Below are positions 1 through 12,272 of a stretch of DNA of 64,000 nt, in pieces (positions within the stretch are counted from its first letter, which is position 1; the number at the start of each line of letters is the position of its first letter). This DNA is from Schistosoma haematobium. Its lineage: Eukaryota; Platyhelminthes; Trematoda; Strigeidida; Schistosomatidae. The stretch covers positions 28,294,402-28,358,401 of the forward strand of contig NC_067199.1 in assembly GCF_000699445.3 (NCBI RefSeq), given 5' to 3'. The notes under the pieces were generated by a model. That model saw only the letters and a program-made list of their open reading frames with translations, was not told the origin of the DNA and made no database searches. A program made the position numbers and the translations under genes.

Positions 1-3000
1 TTATCTTATCACATATCAATTATTTTATAACTAGTTAAATATATAAATACATAGTAATCTCATGTTTGAAATGAATTGATAAATTCGATATAGGGTTTCA
101 TTTGTTTCTAATTAAATATACGATTCTTTGTTAGTTACGTAATAAATATATACGTATATTGATGAATGGTTTCATAAAATTTCATGTCTGATTTTAGTCG
201 ATGTTGTCGATGTGCACTTACATAGAGTTCAGTTCTAAGAATGACATATTTATCTAGTTCTCTTTTATTCTCACCAGTTCATATAGGCAAATGAATAAAT
301 CCATTGTAAAGTGATCAAGGTCGATTCAGTCTTTTGACAAGTGACACTGATTATTAAGAAGTACATATCACCTGAATTAAAAATAAAACGTGTTTCAGTC
401 ACTGATAAGCTAACTGTTTTACAACTAATTGAATATCTAATCCTACTTATGAATAGTAGACAAATAGTCCTTATTTTAGATAGAATTTTATCTAAATAAA
501 TGTCAAAATACTTTAAGCACATAGTCTACAGTTTTCTCAGGAGTATACTTTGAACTTGTTTTTTTAATTTTCATTATATCCAATTACAAGGATGGCATTA
601 TACGAGTTAGTTTGAAGGTTGAATGGCGTTGCTTTCATCAACAGTTTAGATTCTATCTATTTTAATTCAAAGACAATATTCATGACTGATTAGGTTGGAA
701 AACTAGTATAGCTATTTAGTCCTAGTTTAAGACTTCCCGTTGTGATCACTTTTTTTAATTATTTATGACAAATACCTTTAACGATAAATTTAAAAAATAG
801 CCAGAATAACTTTCATAAATTAGTCTCTGTTCTCTGGTATTATCTGGAAGCTTTAAACAACTACCATACACTATAATCTAACTATACAGCAAAAGTTTGA
901 TTTTAGAGTTCTGGATCGGTAGGTTTTTCGAGTACATATTACTGATCAACTTCATTTAATTACAGAAAAGGTGTGTTAGAAATTTTGTTAAATATATTTG
1001 GTTTTTAAATTACAACACTTTGAAAATTATTGGATCGTAAACCCTATATCAGTCGCTTATCTTTCAGAGATCAAGAATAATGATAAATAGTATATTCAGT
1101 CTGAATAAACTATCAGCTTGCTGAAATGAATTACCTCATTTCATTAATTTCCTCTTAAGGTTATAAAAATGATTTAAGTGAAAAACCAAAATTCATTATT
1201 ACTCATAATACACTTGTATTACTTGTAATCGTTATTAATTTCACCTATACTCTCTTGATTAATATCAAACCACACGTAAGCCGATAATATTTGCGAACCA
1301 AAGTAGTTCGTTTAATTCCCGATTACTTTGTCCAGTGTTATGCAATTGTGCCTATTCGTATTTTATTGAAGACCACAACTATACAAACTCTGCTTTGAGT
1401 GAACATCAGTCGACTCTAAAATTCGTATTGTATTACTGAGCTCATTTACACATATTTACGCTACTCAGTACAAATATTGAATAAATATTCTGATTCATTA
1501 TTCACTGTAGTCAATGTTCACCGAAATTAGATTCGTTTTTGGTATGAACAAGTTTACCACTGAGAAGTGTAGTTTTTTCTGATGCAAAGTGTACTTATTA
1601 AACAATCAACAGTCTTTTTACTATTGACACTAATACAATTGCCCAATACGTTCTAACTTTGACAAATAACGTATGAATATGAACTGGTGAGTTGTTATTC
1701 TTGAACGCATCACATTAATCTTAGAACTGAATAACATTACATGTAATCTGGATTTAACTGAGAAATTGAGACTTTAATTATAATTGCTTTTTAATACATT
1801 GCAACATGATCAGAATACTAATACAACCTCACCTTTGGCAAACAATATATTTTGGGTAAAATTAGAAAAAAGGTTAATATAATTTACAGTGCATACTGAG
1901 CTATCAACATTATTGTTTCAAAGTAACGGAATTTAAGTGGTATACACATGGGCATAACATATTGTTTCATATTATCGTGTATAACGGGATCACCGTCAGT
2001 ACTGAATATAAGAATTCTATAAATAGTGAGTAGAATCGATCATACAAAGAGAATATTTTGAATAAAACATGATTAACATGTTGAAAAACACAGTTCGAGA
2101 AAATAAATACTTCCTCAAATTACACATCTGATCATACTAGTCCATCGAAAAAAATATTTATTCAATCCTTTTGAACTGTTACTGTCAAGTAAACCCTAGT
2201 TTAGGTAATGACTAAGGAAATAATAGTAATAATAATAACAATAATAATGACACCTATAACAAAATCATTAAAGCGTTAATAAAGTTCTAAGTATGCATCA
2301 GTAACTGTATATGTTTGGTTTTGAATGAAAATCTTATTATAGAAACAACAAAATATATAACATATTATACCATAAAACGATATGAGCTTTATGAATATGT
2401 ATCATTCATTAATTTATACAATTCATGTAAGTAATTATAATTGGAATCAAAAATAATAAAGGCTAATATGAAGATAATATTTACATAGATTCAATATGAC
2501 CTTAACAAAAAAGATAATTATTATTTGGACCTAGGAGTAGATAAAGATTATTAAAGAAAAAAAAATGATACTGAATAATATTGAGTCATAAAAATCTCAT
2601 ATTGACCATTTCGTACAGGTAGGTCAAAATCAAAATATTTGACTAACAGAAAACGTTCAGTTCATTTTTTTTTGTTTTTTTTAATTAGAAAATTAATGCA
2701 GTCACATACAGTATGCCATCGGCTAAGATCAAGCGAAAATAGTCGCATACTGAACATTGAATATTAGAGTAAATGATCAGGCTACAATAACTATTATTCA
2801 AATAAGATAAGGTGAGATAATGTGTAGACAAAGTAATTGAATACACACACAACCCAGTATATATATCACGAATATTGGTGAATATAAAAATAAATGCCAA
2901 AATGATTTATAATTTTCCTAAATTTTGTGTTAGTGACATGTTTTAACTTGATCTAAAAACAAATGGCGATACTAATGATACAGATTTATTTACTCATATT

Positions 3001-5029
3001 AATAAGCTATACCTACATTGTTCTTAGTTAAAATCATTTCTAACAATAAAACAATCGATTAAAACAACAAAATAGTGAACAGACATTGACATTAAATTTT
3101 ATTAATCATTTAAAATTACGTAAGTGTATCTTTGTAGTTTTTTGGTTAACTTGAAAACAAAAAAAGTGTTATTGCATAATTTTTCTCTCTCATTAGTTTT
3201 CTAATGAATAAGGTAAATTTTTGTATACTAAATCAGTAGTGTTTTACTGTTTCTCTACAATGTCATTCATTCCTCATTGTATCATTAACAATATATGTAA
3301 GAATAATGGACAGAAAGGAAAACATTCACCAACAACAAAAATAATGAAAAGCAAAGAAAACAAGGCTTAACATGTTGTGTTGCGTTAATAATATCGACAA
3401 ACAACAAAAGAGTATTAGCTGTAGTTTCACTATTCATCTTCCTAATCAAGTATTAGTGTGTGAGCAAAATAATAAAACAAATACATAATAATGAAAAAAA
3501 AATAGACCACATGGTAGATCTTCCGATAATAGACATGATGTTTTGCTTATATCAATAAAGTCAGTTTAAGATTACCTTATGTAAAAACATAACTATTGTC
3601 TAATTGAATGGAAATTCATACAAACGTTGTTAACATGATTCATCTGTACTTAGATTAATCGATATGAAATTGAAACAAGTGGACATGTAAAATTCCTCAT
3701 TTATAGAGGTCTATACTCACATTTATTTATATGTTTAGACCTAACATCCTCAGATTTTATTTGAGGGCTAACAATTTATATAAATACGTATGTACATCAG
3801 GTCACCTCTCAGGCAATATTGTACATTATTTTACACAAATGTTTACCGTATAAGTTAATTACGACCCATACAATCAACTTACATTTATACACATAACGGC
3901 AACATATGTTGAGTGATGCATTTAAAAGGTAAAACACTGTCTACAATGAGACCTAATAGAAGGAGTGGAAGGAATGTGCTTAATAGTGCAATAAAGTGAG
4001 TGCATTCAGATAAAAAGTAAAGGAATGGAGCTAGGCACAATTTCGTTGATTATTATAAGTAGTTACTTTTTTAAAAATGAAGAATGACCTTTTAATTCAT
4101 TGCAACTTAATGATTAAAAGTCCTTCATAAAATTTATCAAAATCAACCATAATAGCATAAATGGACATTAAATTTGGTTTTTTTTTCTGAAATTTTAGAC
4201 ATTTTTCTGAAGTTGTAGAGTGAAGTTTTGCACTGTAACGTTCATTTTTTTTTTTTCGACTTTCGACAATGGTTATCAGTAAATTTACATTTCTTCAAAG
4301 TATTTTGTTGTTATTTTATAATTCTACAGCTTTTGCTTATTTTCTCTTTTTATTCTACTGAAAAATGAAACAATCTAGAAACTGCAGATGTTTATCTGCC
4401 TGCATCATAGAAACTACATATATATATATATATATATACTTCATAGTGACTGTATCATTCATTGCTTCAAAACACTGGAAAAGCCATATGTTCTTCATTG
4501 AGGCACATTTTTAGTTAATGACTTGTTTATTTTCGTTAGTGCACTCATTGTTCTGAACATTTTATAAAAATCAAAATAATTCTATAAGTACTGGACAAAA
4601 CAAAATTTAAGTAAGTGAATAGAAAAAAAATTATTTTATAAAAAGTGATTTATTATTTTCAAAGTTGAAATCATGATTGAATATTCTTAAAATAAGTTAA
4701 GTGATCGCTTTTATCTACATTCATAATGAATCATATCAGTGAAATTGTTTAAATATTCTTAATGAAATGAAAAATATTTGAGAGAACAATTGTTTTCAAT
4801 AACTTCATCATCAGGCTCTACAGTTATAAGTCCATAATTATAATATTTTACAAAGGCCAAAAATAAGGCAAGTATTAATGAATTTGACAATGTTATATGT
4901 TAAGAATGGTAAACGTTTGCATCTGTTACGATATATATATACTTCAAAATTGTATTATTTGCAAATCAGAAGGGTCATTCAATAAAGGTCAGGATAATTT
5001 GGAGTAAAGTGTTCAGTCACAATAAGTAT
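1..5029. other. AT-rich intergenic DNA, no gene seen
   Basis: No reading frame here has protein-like composition or a recognisable domain; the longest open frames are short and AT-driven. The only structured elements are simple repeats: a trinucleotide run near 2222-2255 and a TA microsatellite near 4415-4438. I cannot exclude short exons of a gene that lies mostly outside the window. Confidence 0.5.
4415..4438. repeat. (TA)n microsatellite
   Basis: Uninterrupted TA dinucleotides, about 12 units, in AT-rich intergenic DNA. Confidence 0.9.
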
Positions 5030-5079
5030 GTGAAATTTCTAAAATTCTCCACAAAACCCATTCTGATAATAATAATAAT
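5030..5079 (+). repeat. 3' end fragment of tRNA-like hammerhead SINE, fused to the next copy
   Basis: The segment carries the terminal part of the SINE-like family seen elsewhere in the window (motif TCTCCACAAAACCC followed by a short ATAATAATAAT tail). It runs directly into the 5' end of a full copy in the same orientation, so the junction is head to tail. Confidence 0.65.
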
Positions 5080-5443
5080 CAGCTGCTCACTAGTGACTGA
5101 CTTCAGGAAAAACTCCTGAAGTTCTAGTGAGAAGCCGTTACCAGTGGAGTTCAACCGGTCTGTTGTGAGATAACAACTCACTGAAGACAATGGTGTACGG
5201 TGGCGCAACTTCGTGGATTGGTTGAAGTTAGACATTAACACCGTTGGATGCCGGCTCAGTGATCTAGTGGTTAAGTGCTCGCGCGCGAAGCCAGTAGGTC
5301 CTGGGTTCGAGCCCCGCGTGGTGCGGGTTCGTGGATGCGCACTGCTGAGGAGTCCCATACCAGGATGAAACGGCCGTCCAGTGCTTCCAGGTTTTCAATG
5401 GTGGTCTAGCTTCAACTGACTCATGATTTCAACCTGTGAAGTA
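5080..5443 (+). repeat. tRNA-related SINE-like element with hammerhead ribozyme, near full length
   Basis: The order is a 5' unique part, a tRNA-like block at 5250-5322, a hammerhead at 5339-5384 and a 3' part ending ATGATTTCAACC. The tRNA-like block has an A-box-like stretch (GTGATCTAGTGGTTAAGTGC) and a B-box-like GGGTTCGAGCCCC, which suggests RNA polymerase III transcription. At least six other copies or fragments in the window share this order on both strands. Sm-alpha-type hammerhead SINEs are known from schistosomes. I assign this copy to the same broad class by structure; the exact family name is not certain. Confidence 0.8.
5339..5384 (+). ncRNA. Type I hammerhead ribozyme, intact core
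   Basis: Stem I is GCACTG (5339-5344) paired with CAGTGC (5379-5384), 6 of 6 pairs. The core CTGAGGA (5345-5351) fits CUGANGA. Stem II is GTCC (5352-5355) with GGAT (5363-5366), including one G-T wobble. GAAA (5367-5370) is followed by a minimal stem III and the cleavage triplet GTC (5376-5378). Cleavage is predicted between 5378 and 5379. A very short stem III is known for schistosome SINE hammerheads. This is the only copy of its family here with every core residue and stem I intact. Confidence 0.8.
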
Positions 5444-5756
5444 TGATAGTATTATAGCAAAAATGTAAATGCAAAAAGAAAATTGTGTGAATAAAACGCA
5501 TAGTAGGAGAATTTAATCTTGTCAATTGAGATAATGATAATAAGATTGTTGTGTGAATATAATATAAGCGGAATACACCCATTATGAATTGAATATAATA
5601 TGTAATAAGGAGGGTATTATCAAGGTAATTACGATAAACGAATTGGGAATGATCGATGTGAAGATTAAGATAGAGATAAAAAAAATTATGATATTAGGGA
5701 AAAAAAATTAATTAAATAAAATAAAGGAAGGGGGTAAGAGGTTTATAATATTCAGT

Positions 5757-6190
5757 CTAGGTATTCGGTGATCCAGTCGTATGCCAAGGTAAACAAAGAG
5801 GCTGGATATATTTTTTCTGAATACATAAAGTTGGTCTTCTGGAGTTGATCCAGATGGCTTCGGCTATGTAAAGTAGTCGTAATCTAGCTCCGTGAGGTGG
5901 ATATTTTGGAATTTGATATAAAACGGAGAAAGCTTTCTCTATTTTGATATGATGTTCACTATCTACCAAGTGAGAAAGAATGGTGCTGTTAATCGATTTG
6001 GTAACTCTTTTTCCCAACCAAGCTGGTACATGTTCACGAACACGCAAGGATAAAGCCCTCTGAGTACGGCCTATGTAAATAGCTCCAGAGGAGCAGTGGA
6101 ATTGGTATACACACATGGAAGAGCCCATCTTCGGAAACCTATCCTTGATTAGTTGTGTGAGTACTGGTTTAGTTGACTTTACTTTTCAAT
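5757..6190 (-). pseudogene. Penelope-like element, C-terminal GIY-YIG endonuclease fragment
   Basis: The minus-strand frame from 6128 to 5757 encodes 123 residues with GIY-YIG nuclease features: a Y at residue 8 (CVYQF), IYIGRT at 17-22, RVREH at 29-33 and a Glu in the EAIWI motif near residue 90. The same frame stays open upstream of this ATG to about 6190 (STKPVLTQLIKDRFPK), then meets a stop. Weak similarity continues in another frame to about 6240. Penelope-like retroelements join a reverse transcriptase to a C-terminal GIY-YIG domain, and this spacing and sequence fit that family. No RT motifs are visible upstream, so this is a 5'-truncated, probably dead insertion. The end of the ORF is followed by an AT-rich 3' untranslated stretch (about 5640-5756). 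Confidence 0.75.
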
Positions 6191-6744
6191 GAAATCTGGT
6201 TCTTCTAAGCAAATCCACAATCGTATAACACAAATTACAAGTATTTATTCATATACATAACCATATTGAAAGTAATAATTGAGGGCCGTACACTGTCGTT
6301 GTCTTTCATATAACAAATTTTCATATTCAAAGTAAACTTTATTTTGAAACCCCTGTTAGTTAATCCCAAGTTTTTCTCAAGAATTTAAAATGTATTAGTT
6401 AAGTTGATTCACATTATTTGAATAGATACTAGATATACTACTAATGGTTGTAGAGCCAAGTAATCTATTAAATATATCAAATTATTTTATGACATTCATA
6501 TTACTACAAAGTAATATAATGTTTTTAGACTAAATATCATTTACCATAAGTAATAAAAATATCACCTTTATTTTATCCATAGTATCATTGTAAAATAAAA
6601 AAAAGCGATTCTTCCTTATCTTCATACCTCTTCATTGAGATTTTTATATGGACATGTAGATACATTCTTCATACTATTGAATTAGATTAAATCAAAAGAT
6701 TTTATGCATGTTCAATTCGAGCGATTGTAAACCAACTTAGCTTA

Positions 6745-6915
6745 TAAGTAAAGATGGATAGTGTCTAGTAGTGAAATCCAAGACGCGCTAGATGTACCTG
6801 TATCTCAGAGTTGGTGTTCACTCTGGGACTCTGACCCATTACCATTCGCTTCAAACGCCATCGCGTCATTCACTTAGCTACTGAGTTCTGAAAGCCACTT
6901 GCTTGTGCAATGGGG
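6745..6915 (-). repeat. Sm-alpha-type SINE copy, left arm of inverted pair
   Basis: The reverse complement matches the second hammerhead SINE family of this window, beginning CCCCATTGCAC and ending with the ACTATCCATCTTT segment. The hammerhead core itself is missing: sequence jumps from the GGTACAT segment to the GCGCGTCTTGG segment. It is fused head to head with the copy at 6916. Confidence 0.75.
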
Positions 6916-7201
6916 TGGCTATCAAGAGTCAGTAGCTAAGTGAATGACACGATAGTGTTTGAAGCGAATGGTAATGGGTCGGAGTCCCAGAGTGAACATC
7001 AACTCTGAGTTGCAGGTACATTCAACTGATGAGTCCCAGGAAGAAGAAACGTGCGTTCTGGATTCCACTGCTAGCCACTATCCATCTTTGTTTACAATGC
7101 TTGTGGATTAAAGTAATATGGAAGCAGTCCGCACAGTATGCACATATTCCAATAATAGACTGATCAATTGCAATACTGAATATCAATAGGAAGATTCAAG
7201 A
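6916..7201 (+). repeat. Sm-alpha-type SINE copy, right arm of inverted pair
   Basis: The tRNA-like 5' part (TCAGTAGCTAAGTGAATGAC) is followed by a hammerhead at about 7020-7065 and the 3' part ending CAATAGGAAGATTCAAG. The core CTGATGA (7026-7032) and GAAAC (7046-7050) are present and stem I still mostly pairs. The second strand of stem II is lost, so self-cleavage is probably impaired. Together with 6745-6915 it forms a palindrome with arms of roughly 165 bp. Confidence 0.78.
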
Positions 7202-10200
7202 AAATAATGACAAGTAAATTCGAAGTAGCTTGGTTTGTTTTAAAAATCATTTCTCAGTTTAAGAACATCAATCACAGTTTTAAGCCGATCATGGAATCCG
7301 ACAATGAAGATTTTCAGTACATAAAATGTGAATCATAATTTCAAGTATTTTCACCTTATACAGATTTTGAGTTGTACACAAACACTCGAAAGTATGAAGT
7401 AGAAAAGGCTTCTGTGAAATCACACAAATATTAGTGATTATTTACGATTAAAAATTAAAATTAAGCATTACTGAAATGTTAGTAACACTGAGACAAGTAA
7501 TTTTAATACATCATACGCTCTACTCCGGCAATCGCTATTTTCCCGCCTGCAGACTGGTCTTCATAATGTGTGTATTATCAAGCTATATCTTATTATTTTA
7601 ACTGATATCACCTAGTAATCACATTCATCTTCAGGTAAAAAAAATATTATCCCTTGAAGAATAAATATGACAACATTACTTCAATATCAGTAAACTGAAA
7701 ATACAATTAACTGGGGAAGAAAAGTGTAATCAAAATTTATAGTTCTTCTTAAACTATATAATATTCCTATGATAGTATAAATCCTTATTCACACTATTTA
7801 GAACTAAATGTTTCCGACGAAACGTCGAAATTCCCTTCAACTTAAAAATGCAAATGTCGAACACACTGGTACGATTTATTATTTTAATAACTCGTAAGCG
7901 TAGTTGATGGAACAGTTTTGTTCAGTAACCTAAACTAGTAAATGAGATATTATGTGAGAAGATGAGCAAATAATTCCGAATGTTTTAAATATGTAAACAA
8001 ATAAATGAACATTTCAGTGAACTAATGTCATTAAAAAGATTTTAGTCAACTATGTAATGTCTCAGAATAGTAACTCAGATTCAAGTATCATAGTAAATAA
8101 AATTCCTATTCAGCATTATTTTACTTTAGATGTTAAATACGATTTTAGTCATTGATAACAACAGAGCTAGTTTCATTGATTGAAAGTATCTTATTAACCA
8201 AAATCATATCCATGAGTTTCTCTTTTAATGACTCACTAATCACATAAAAAGTCATGTGGTTTTTATTTAGTTCACTAAGAAATAAAACGGTAGGACTCCC
8301 ATGAAGTTAGATTTTCTCAGCTACAGAAAAATATCAAAACATTCCAAATATTTTATCCTTTAATTTACTTTCTGACTATCACAACAGAACCTGTGAAAAA
8401 AACTGACTGTAAATAGTAAAATGAAAGGATTGATTCACGATACATACGATATAACTGTGACTGTAGAAAGTGATATTAATCCTGTTTGTACTATAGGGCT
8501 ATTTTATTTATTCTTAGGTTTTAACCGAATCCTTTCATATTGTTTACTTCCATGTAATTTCAGCTAACTTAACGTTAAGTGTTAGGCCGGCATTCCTCTT
8601 AAACATGTCAAAATCAAATATTTCAAGGATTGACAATATCATCATACTAAAAAATAAAGAACAAACAAAAAAACTAGACAGAAAAGTGAATAGAAATATC
8701 ACATAGTTTATCAATGGTTGGAAGAATAACTATCTTTCAATACTTACTATCTTTCTTAAATTAGTGACTACAACGCTGTGATCCTACAAGTGATACGTCA
8801 ATCAAAACAACACAACATTTTCTTTTAGGTTCTTCCTCCTGTCAAATCTGGATTGATATGTGTTGTTTTGATAACATTCTCTTTCGTCATTTTCATATTA
8901 TTACATTGCAGTTAATTATTCTTGAACCTTTTTAAAATTAGTTTCAAGACGAGCAAAGTAATTACTTAGTATACTAAAATAAAATATATAAAGAGCAAAT
9001 GTGAAGTGAATTTTGATGTATACAATTAAGTATTGTGGTATATTTCAGTAGGTCTTAAAGTTAGTAGTATTTAGGAAAATGTTCTAGAATAAGTTAAATT
9101 TGTCATATTCGTGTTAGACGATGTATATTTTAAGACGATTATGATTGTTCAACTGTACATTCTCAATGTGAATGGTTAGTTAATCTTTATTGATACGAAA
9201 CAGACACATTACAAATCTGAAGTGTAAAAACTGAAATGAAAACCTGTTTGTTCGGAACTGGCTTTTAGTAGACGCTGTTAAACGTAATAATTTATTGAAA
9301 GAATATATAGTTCGAACGAGTTAGTACAATTCAGTAGATATGATACATTAGGGTGAATAACCTTAGGAAGACAAACATATGTGTTTTTGGATATAAGATG
9401 GGTAAATTCAAAAGTTGTATATTTTAGTGATATTCACTAAATAAATACATGGTTGATCCACTCGTCTCGTACCAAACCTTTGTGGGCACTATATTACCTT
9501 TTCAGTTATTAGAATTATTATATTTAAGCCTAGCTACCGAGCGCTAGGTTAATCAATACTCTGATTTCCAGGTTCGATAATTTATTATGTGAAATCAAAA
9601 ATCTAGCATAAAGCCAGAATAAAAGTTCTGTAAAAAAGCTTAATTTGAACTGATATGCTTAAAAACAGATAAGCGTGAAAAGTCGGTGTAATTTTTATTT
9701 AAAGTTTTACAGACTACTGATTCAAACCTCTCTCTAAAAACAATCTAAAAATATACTTTGATCACAGTCATGTATACCTTTGACAAACTTTATGGAAGAC
9801 ACTTAGACTACTTTTGTGTATTTAGTAGTTAAACGTTGACAAAAAATTTAGTTAAACATATATGTTGTTAACGTAACTTGTTGATAAAAACTTTCTTTAT
9901 CCTGACAAAGATAGTTGGCAAAAAACAATTGATGTAACATTTGATAAAGGGTTTTAAGATCACTCTCAAAACTGCATACTTGCACAACTAATTCAAATCA
10001 TTAACTGGTACAGCGATACTTGATTATATTATTACTTAATAAATCATCGAAAATGTTGAAGTGAAATTAATGAATGATTAGTTTCGGACTAAATCCTATG
10101 TAAAATAGGATTTATCTAGCAGCTATTCCCATCGCTCTCTGCTAAATAAATCTCTAATTGCAGTAATCATACATGGATAAGTTCTCACCTAGACAATGGA

Positions 10201-10839
10201 CATGAGGCTGGTGTCTTAAAGTCTTTCAATATAATCAGTAAACGATGGACTTTGGATTCACTACGCTTTACTGTAACAGTTGCTACAAAACTTTTTTCAA
10301 CCAAACTCATGAATCTACAAAGACGCAGTTATCATTCTTTTTCTGCTTTGATTACCTCGATTACTACTGTTTGTTACGTAGCACGCTTTTCACTAACCCT
10401 AATTAAACTTTCCTAATTATGGCCTTTAACTGAGCTTGACTTAGCCTATCAGTTTTAGGTAATGTACAAGCTGTAACATTAATCTTCTACTTTTAAAAAA
10501 TCTTATTTACATAATCTCAGTTCTGTCTTCTAAAATATTCATATATATTGGAACTACAAATAAACAATCGTTCGAACAATTTTCAATTCTTTGACCATTA
10601 GTTATTCCGTACTTTTCAAACCCAATTTTAATTAAGACATATCTAACTTGAAACATGTTTATTATATTGATTTTTTCAAACAATTGATACTATTGTTCCT
10701 GAGTTACAAGCTGCTAAAAAAAATGCACTACGTAAATTCACTCAAAATATATTATTATGACTGTTATTTTTACTTGGTTAAATTTTATAAACTCAAAGAA
10801 TTGTCGGTGTGGGGATTTGTGGAGATTGTAGTATTTTAG
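7202..10839. other. AT-rich intergenic DNA, no gene seen
   Basis: No open frame here looks like a protein. One short block near 7801-7870 (TTTCCGACGAAACGTCG) resembles dispersed repeat ends but is too short to classify. A 10-bp hairpin lies near 10093-10117. Confidence 0.45.
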
Positions 10840-10965
10840 CAGTTGAATTCATGAGTTGATTGTCGCTAGAACATCAATAAAATTCTAGAAGTATTGAGTG
10901 GCCGTTTCGCCCTAATACGAGTCTCCTCAGTAGTGCACATCACTGATCCCTCACACAGAGTCAAT
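10840..10965 (-). repeat. Inverted 3' half of hammerhead SINE (left part of inverted dimer)
   Basis: The reverse complement reads through a hammerhead (core ACTGAGGA, then GCGAAACGGCC) into the family 3' end (CAACTCATGAATTCAACT). It joins a plus-strand copy at about 10966. Confidence 0.65.
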
Positions 10966-11140
10966 TGTTTAGAGGTTAAGCGTTCGTGTACCAGTTCAAA
11001 TGTCCTGGGCCCGAATCCTGCGTAAGTGATCGCGGATGCACACTGTTGAAGAGTCCCATATTAGGATGGAATGGCCGTCCAGTGATTCTGGGTTTTCATT
11101 GTTGGTCTAATATTAGTAGATTTACGATCTCATTAAGACT
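10966..11140 (+). repeat. Degenerate tRNA-like hammerhead SINE copy (right part of inverted dimer)
   Basis: A tRNA-like block with a diverged B box (GGGCCCGAATCC) is followed by a decayed hammerhead (ACTGTTGAAGAGTCCC, then GGATG...GGCCGTCCAGTG) and the GGGTTTTCATTGTTGGTCTA 3' segment. The core has a C-to-T change at its first position. Confidence 0.65.
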
Positions 11141-11519
11141 CAACAGTCTGCACAACCTCACAATGATAAAGAATTTACAGTATTTTGCCTTGACTCTTTT
11201 GTTGAACGAACTTGATGCATGTAATATGATAGAGTTCTATATTCCTATCTTATTATTAAAAAGAGATATTTTTCTACAAAACAGAATACTGTATATATTT
11301 AAGAACATTATTCTGTCTAGTTTTGTTAAGTTTTTATAATAATTAGTCATTTATAACAAACCGAAAAGTTAAAGATCACTTTATTTCTTATTCACAATTC
11401 GACAGTACTGTTGTACATACTAAGTATGTGGTGAACGATACTCAGATGGGAAAAATCAATTTATTCTTTAACGTAAAATTACAGAGTGCTTCCGTTAAAT
11501 ATGAAAACATATCAGAAGG

Positions 11520-11760
11520 GTTTTTGTGGATATTACGGATGCCGGATCAGTGGTCTAGTGGTTATGCGTTCGCGCGCGAGATTGACAGGTCCTGAGTTCG
11601 AATCTCGCTAGGCGGGATCGTGGATGCGCACTGTTGAGGAGTCCCATACTAGGATGAAATTGTCATCCAGTTCTTCTAGTTTTTTATTGGTGGTCTAACA
11701 TTGATCGATTCGTGATATCGGCCAAAACTTAACAATCCTCACAACCCTGTACCGATAATT
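11520..11760 (+). repeat. Degenerate tRNA-like hammerhead SINE copy
   Basis: The order matches the family: CCGGATCAGTGGTCTAGTGG, B box GAGTTCGAATCTC, then hammerhead core TTGAGGA with GATGAAATTGTC. The first core residue is T instead of C and stem III is altered, so cleavage is not expected. Confidence 0.72.
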
Positions 11761-12174
11761 CAACTATGTTAAAACATATAGACAGACCATAAGAAAGTTT
11801 TTCCTGTTAAAATATCCATTAAAAAAATAGATTGTATTTTCATGATAAATTTAGTTATTTTAAAATCAATGAATATTTAGTCTTACATGGATTATTCTAT
11901 TCTACCCCTCCACACACACACATGCACAATTTACTAGCTTACTCTTCTCTCAACTTTTCATTTATTCTCCACGTGCTTCTATGTTTGTTCTCAGAGAAAT
12001 ATACATGTTTGTTGTATTCCAACAAGTAAGAATTATAAAATGAAAAGAAGGGGAAAATGGATACGAATTTAATCGTTTACTGTTTTTATGTTATAGCCTA
12101 TTCTTATTGTATCTGTTTATTGTGATTTAAAGTCTTACTCTTATTTGTATTTGTTCACAATTAGAGAAAATTGT

Positions 12175-12272
12175 GATTATCATTTATTATCAGAATGGGT
12201 TTTTGTGGAGATTTTTAGAAATTTCACAGGTTGAAACCATTAGTCAATTGAAGCTAGACCACCATGGAAAAC
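12175..12272 (-). repeat. Inverted 3' end of hammerhead SINE (left part of inverted dimer)
   Basis: The segment is the reverse complement of the family 3' end: CCAGGTTTTCCATGGTGG, then CTTCAATTGAC, then TCTCCACAAAAACCC and an ATAATAA tail. It abuts the plus-strand copy at 12273, giving terminal inverted repeats of about 47 bp around that copy. Confidence 0.7.

Noticed and set aside
5250..5322. Candidate functional tRNA gene
   Set aside because: It has A- and B-box-like motifs but no complete cloverleaf or acceptor stem, and it sits inside a repeated SINE.
10093..10117. Hairpin with 10-bp stem as a terminator or regulatory RNA
   Set aside because: Short AT-rich palindromes are expected by chance in this composition, and no gene lies nearby.
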